From: Gemmatimonadales bacterium
GTDB taxonomy: Bacteria > Gemmatimonadota > Gemmatimonadetes > Gemmatimonadales > GWC2-71-9
Reading direction: 5' to 3'
NCBI GenBank assembly: GCA_019637315.1
Contig: JAHBVU010000015.1
Coordinates: 28,929-92,928 of the forward strand
Length of the DNA stretch: 64,000 nt
The translations under genes and the position numbers were made by a program. Under the pieces are notes generated by a model. That model ran no database searches and was not told where the DNA came from. It worked only from the letters and a program-made list of their open reading frames with translations. Within the stretch, counting starts at the first letter, position 1. The number at the start of each line of letters is the position of its first letter. Below, in pieces: positions 60,541 through 64,000 of the stretch.

Positions 60541-61926
60541 CTATGCCCCCCAGAGACCAAGACGATTCAGGACCCACATGATAGCGACCGCGTTGAGGAG
60601 GGTGACCTGCACCAGGATACCCAGATTCCAGAAGTAGGACTTCGACCGCTGGTCGCCCATCACCTTCCGATCGTTGAAGAGCAGATAGAACGACCAGCCG
60701 ACGATGTTGTTTGTCAGGGATAAGAGCGCCGCAATCACGATGATCAGGCCAATCGGGTTCGGCAGGAACGCTCCCAGCAACGCAATCTGCGGCAGGAGGA
60801 TGCAGGCCTTCCAACGCCAGGAGCGCACATCCGGCTTCCAGCCGAACGCCTCGTGCATCCCGACCGCGCACGCGATGCTCATGCCGACCGTGGTCGTGAT
60901 GGGCACGGCCAGCAAGCCCACGAGAAACGCCAGCACCGCCAGCCGCTCGCCGAGCAGTGGCACCAGCGCCTGTGAAAGCTGAGCAGCGGTCTGCGGCAGA
61001 TCGCCCCCCGCCTGATGCAGCGTGGCCGCAAACACCGCGACGATGACGAAGTACACCAGCAGGAACGGCAGCGCGAGCCCGGCAAAAATGTCCACCCGGG
61101 CCAGACCCTCGTGCCGCGGCCCCCAACCCTTTGCCAAGCCAGCATAATAGAAGAAGACCCAGTCCATCACACCGACCGCCGCGGCCGACGAGGCGATCAA
61201 GAGGTCGATGCCCACCCTGCCCTCTGGCAACCACGGCACGAAGAGGCCGCGGAGCGCCGCGCCCCAGTCGACGCCCACGACGAACAGGCAGGCAACGAAA
61301 CCCGCCAGCATGAGCCCAAGCGCCGCCTTCATGAAGTTCTCGACCGCCACCGTGCCTCGGCGGCCGCCGCGACCGTAACTCAGCGCGATCCACGCGGTGA
61401 CGACAGCGTAGAGCGGCCAGTTGCGCGCCTGCGGCAACGACACCCCCGCCTGCGCGCCGAGCGATTCGATCAGATGGGTACCGAGCGCGACCTGACCGAG
61501 ATTGAAGACGACGGCGACCACTACGAGTCCGACGAACGCCGTGAGGATTCGGGAGACGACGACACCGTGGTGCTGATGCTGCTTCTCGATGAGGAGAAAC
61601 CCGCCGCGGGTCATCATGCGGGCCATCGCTGCCATCATGAACACCCCGGACCCGATCGCGATCCAGACGATCCACAGGGTGCTGTAGCCAAACCGCGCCC
61701 CGGACAGCATCGCGGCGGTCATCGTACCGGCACCGAGCGTCAGGGCCGCACCCAGAAAGCCAGGCCCGCCGAGGCGGAGATAGACTGGGAGACGACGGAA
61801 CCAGGATTCCTGGGCAAGTGCCTCCAACCGATCCGCCTCGGCATCTAGCACGTCAGGAGGGATCCCCTCGGCCAGCGGGTACGCCGCCTTCGATCGAGGG
61901 GAGACGCTGTCGAATTGCTCGTTCAC
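60541..61926 (-). CDS. Nramp-related transporter lacking the canonical metal motifs
   Basis: The 461-residue protein has about 11 membrane helices and an N-terminal cytosolic tail. It matches Nramp-family carriers overall, for example GTVAVENFMKAALGLMLAGF and PNPIGLIIVIAALLSLTNNIVG. However, the DPGN motif of helix 1 is GAGT here (ALTLGAGTMTAAML, about residues 65-68), and the Met-Pro-His of helix 6 is replaced by VMDWVFFYYAG. Mn/Fe selectivity is therefore not expected; it may move Mg2+, another metal or another solute. Its product is followed by a coupled small membrane protein. Confidence 0.87.
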   Translation of the reverse strand: MNEQFDSVSPRSKAAYPLAEGIPPDVLDAEADRLEALAQESWFRRLPVYLRLGGPGFLGAALTLGAGTMTAAMLSGARFGYSTLWIVWIAIGSGVFMMAAMARMMTRGGFLLIEKQHQHHGVVVSRILTAFVGLVVVAVVFNLGQVALGTHLIESLGAQAGVSLPQARNWPLYAVVTAWIALSYGRGGRRGTVAVENFMKAALGLMLAGFVACLFVVGVDWGAALRGLFVPWLPEGRVGIDLLIASSAAAVGVMDWVFFYYAGLAKGWGPRHEGLARVDIFAGLALPFLLVYFVIVAVFAATLHQAGGDLPQTAAQLSQALVPLLGERLAVLAFLVGLLAVPITTTVGMSIACAVGMHEAFGWKPDVRSWRWKACILLPQIALLGAFLPNPIGLIIVIAALLSLTNNIVGWSFYLLFNDRKVMGDQRSKSYFWNLGILVQVTLLNAVAIMWVLNRLGLWGA

Positions 61927-62005
61927 GCTACCATCCGTTCGCGTGTACAGGTGTGGAATCGGTTACAACACTAGGGCGTCGGCCCAGGGCGCGCTTGCTC
62001 CGCGA

Positions 62006-63097
62006 TCACTGCCGCAACACAATCTCCGGGTACGACGGCGAGGTGAGCGCAACCGTTGCAGGGTCGCCGTCTCGAATCCACGCGTCGAAGAAACTCCGCA
62101 CCGCGTACGCCGAGACCTCGACCTGGCGCCTCCCGTCCAAGCCAAGGACGCCGACCAGGCGCAGGATGCCGCGCACGATGCCGCTTTTCAGCAGCGCACC
62201 ATCTTCACTGAACGCGAAGTGGTTTGCGCCCTTGATCATTGCCATCATCCGCGAGTCGGAGGGCTGTCGCTCATAGGCGCGCCGGATCCGGTCTTCGATC
62301 TGTCGACTAATCGAATCGCGGGCGGCTCCATGATCCGATAGCAGCCAGAGAAATGGCGCCGTCACAGTGACCCGATCAAGACTGCCGAAGAGCCTCCCGT
62401 CGATATTCACGCCAGCCGCGCATCGCGCGTCCGCGGCGCAGAACGCGAACGCCTGAGCTCCGCCGAAGGAGTGCCCGAAGACGCCAAGCCTGCTCAGGTC
62501 GATGTGTCCACCAAGGATCGGATCCGTCGTGGGGAGGTGGGAAAGGCGATCGAGCGCGGATCCCAGTGCCACCGTCGCGTTGTCGATCAGCCTCGCGGCA
62601 CAGGCGTCCTCATCGGGTCGCCCAACGCACGATTCGGGATTGCCGCCACTGCCGCCTTCGACAGCGACAACAACATAGCCACGGCTGGCGAGTTCCTCGA
62701 AGTGCACCGTGTAGCCTAGCGTCCCGCCACCGCCGCCGCCTCGAAACAGCAACACCGGATGGTCCGCCGAGTCGGCCGCGAAGGGCGCGTCGAACACGCC
62801 ATGCGCACGCACGTTGCCGAGCTTACGGGTCAGAAGGTTGATGAGGGTGGGCCGATCGTGCGCCCATTCCTCGGCGACACTGTCCGGAAGATAGGGCGCG
62901 GCCGGTTCGTCGTGCAGCGCCGGATACCAGATCCATGCAGTCAGGTCGTCGCCGAGCGCGCGGTGCGTCCGGCCGACCGACAACGGCCCCGTGGGACGCG
63001 GGAGCTCGAGGGGAATCAGACGCTCGACCCAGACGCCGACCACCAACAGCACGGCGAGTGCCGCGCCGCCTAATGCAACGCCACTGAACCTGCTCAT
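62006..63097 (-). CDS. PAF-acetylhydrolase-like alpha/beta hydrolase, exported
   Basis: The 363-residue protein has an N-terminal hydrophobic segment (about 7-24) that acts as a signal or anchor. The fold is that of the platelet-activating-factor acetylhydrolase II group: HPVLLFRGGGGGG as the oxyanion strand, nucleophile Ser in FGHSFGGAQA (about 215), Asp in AGVNIDGR and His in KGANHFAFS. It hydrolyses short-chain esters or oxidised phospholipids. The six-Gly stretch is unusual. Downstream lies the Nramp-like gene; the gap of 79 bases does not show an operon clearly. Confidence 0.88.
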   Translation of the reverse strand: MSRFSGVALGGAALAVLLVVGVWVERLIPLELPRPTGPLSVGRTHRALGDDLTAWIWYPALHDEPAAPYLPDSVAEEWAHDRPTLINLLTRKLGNVRAHGVFDAPFAADSADHPVLLFRGGGGGGTLGYTVHFEELASRGYVVVAVEGGSGGNPESCVGRPDEDACAARLIDNATVALGSALDRLSHLPTTDPILGGHIDLSRLGVFGHSFGGAQAFAFCAADARCAAGVNIDGRLFGSLDRVTVTAPFLWLLSDHGAARDSISRQIEDRIRRAYERQPSDSRMMAMIKGANHFAFSEDGALLKSGIVRGILRLVGVLGLDGRRQVEVSAYAVRSFFDAWIRDGDPATVALTSPSYPEIVLRQ

Positions 63098-63355
63098 GAC
63101 AGCGAGATCGACAGCGGCAAAGCGGGAAGCACCAGATTCTCCGGGGCGAAGAGGCTAATCTCCACTCGCGTCAAGCTACGCTGCCCGCCCGCAACGCACC
63201 AGCCCGAAAGAATGGCGTCCTGACGGGAGCTTAGCGATGGGGGCACGGATGGGGGCACTTTCGAGTCGCCGACACCCCCGTCATCTTCCCCCGGCTTGCC
63301 GATGCTGGCTCCACCCCGGATGCCGGCTGGTGCGCCCCTTCACCTCCGAGGCCCC

Positions 63356-63622
63356 ATGCGAACCGGCTACTTCCTGGTCGCGGGACTGCTCCTGATGGCT
63401 GCATCGCTGATCCTCGGGAAACTCTTTACAGCTGAGTTCCCCAACGCACGCCAGTGGGCGGTCGGGATTGGCATCGGCGTCTGGCTGATCCTGACAGGCT
63501 TCAACATGTGGGTGGGCGTTGCCAAAGCCGGCTACTCGATCCGTGAGGAGGTTCCGGTGCTCCTCCTGCTCTTCGGAATTCCAACGATCGTCGTGCTGTT
63601 CGCACGCCGCTGGGTTCCGTAA
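63356..63622 (+). CDS. Small membrane protein
   Basis: The 88-residue protein has three hydrophobic segments: GYFLVAGLLLMAASLILG, WAVGIGIGVWLILTGFNMW and VPVLLLLFGIPTIVVLFA. It ends with Arg-Arg-Trp. ATG at 63356 was chosen; a longer start at 63296 adds a Pro-rich leader. It lies 32 bases before the metallo-beta-lactamase gene and may be co-transcribed with it. No family name is known to me. Confidence 0.7.
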   Translation: MRTGYFLVAGLLLMAASLILGKLFTAEFPNARQWAVGIGIGVWLILTGFNMWVGVAKAGYSIREEVPVLLLLFGIPTIVVLFARRWVP

Positions 63623-63654
63623 GCCTGCTCCGCACAAACGAAGGAGAACCGTTC

Positions 63655-64000
63655 ATGACGCTCAAGGCCTGTTCGCTGGCAGCGCTGCTGCTCTATCCGG
63701 CCGCGCTGCTCGGGCAGGATTCGTCGCTGGTCCGACCGTACTCCGCGGTGGACTGTCCCAGCTGTGAAGGCTGGAACGCGCCTCGTCAGCCGAGCCACCT
63801 GTTCGGCAACACATTTTACGTTGGCACCGGTGGGCTTGCGGCGCTCCTGATCACCTCATCCGATGGTCACATCCTGATCGACGCCGGCCTGCCCAACTCG
63901 GCACCGTTGATCCTGAGCAACGTTCGCGAGCTCGGTTTCGACCCTGCCGAGATCCGGATCATCCTCAACTCGCATGCCCACTATGATCACGCTGGCGGCA
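63655..64000 (+). CDS. Subclass B3 metallo-beta-lactamase, 3' end beyond window
   Basis: The first 115 residues are visible. A signal peptide (about 1-20, ending AALLGQ) is followed by the B3 patterns FGNTFYVGTGGLAALLI, DGHILIDAGLP and the zinc motif SHAHYDHAGG (His107, His109, Asp111, His112). AAGGAG stands eight bases before the ATG. The enzyme opens beta-lactam rings or related lactones in the periplasm. B3 enzymes are common in soil bacteria as chromosomal genes. The later zinc-ligand His residues are beyond the window, so activity cannot be confirmed here. No resistance regulator is seen. Confidence 0.9.
   Translation, partial: MTLKACSLAALLLYPAALLGQDSSLVRPYSAVDCPSCEGWNAPRQPSHLFGNTFYVGTGGLAALLITSSDGHILIDAGLPNSAPLILSNVRELGFDPAEIRIILNSHAHYDHAGG

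Overview
The window is high-GC bacterial DNA, densely coded and rich in exported proteins. SusC/SusD- and TonB-type receptors, FecR/ECF sigma pairs, secreted serine hydrolases, lipoprotein amidohydrolases, a sortilin-like BNR protein and a clade II copper nitrite reductase fused to cytochrome c point to a Gemmatimonadota-type heterotroph. This placement is inferred from gene content; there is no rRNA or marker gene to prove it.

Layout. 1-3040: a block that looks less GC-rich by eye, with an HtrA-like protease running off the left edge, a lipoprotein and a small outer-membrane protein. 3198-3995: remnant of an IS3-family transposase. 4624-7593: a translationally coupled operon of an MscS-like protein, a soluble MgtE-like regulator and an MgtE Mg2+ transporter. 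7776-26819: scavenging genes (D-aminoacylase-like and other amidohydrolases, TonB receptor, BNR protein, CocE/NonD hydrolase, three beta-lactamase-fold hydrolases), plus a VapBC module. 26832-31219: a Phd/PIN toxin-antitoxin pair, an AraC regulator, and a stretch of small same-strand genes separated by attC-like palindromes (a possible integron cassette cluster without an integrase). 31258-38324: bactofilin-like membrane protein, glycosyltransferase, VOC protein, two gene remnants, nirK and a membrane alpha/beta hydrolase. 38450-42919: a small secreted protein, a four-gene membrane-protein operon and cytochrome c.

42943-53293 is the most organised locus: ECF sigma, FecR, SusC, SusD, serine hydrolase, TAT-exported Rieske protein, YncE-like beta-propeller and a second serine hydrolase, all on the minus strand and mostly overlapping. 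It looks like a regulated uptake and processing system for an unknown, probably peptide- or ester-like substrate. A second sigma/FecR/TonB-receptor system (56050-60214) runs the other way. Between them lie an alpha/beta hydrolase, a small Gly-rich protein, a nested inverted repeat and a two-domain fasciclin lipoprotein. The right end has an Nramp-related transporter lacking the usual metal motifs, a PAF-acetylhydrolase-like enzyme and the start of a subclass B3 metallo-beta-lactamase.

Together the genes suggest a bacterium living on peptides and esters taken from its surroundings, with some capacity for nitrite reduction. No tRNA, rRNA, CRISPR array or complete mobile element was found.
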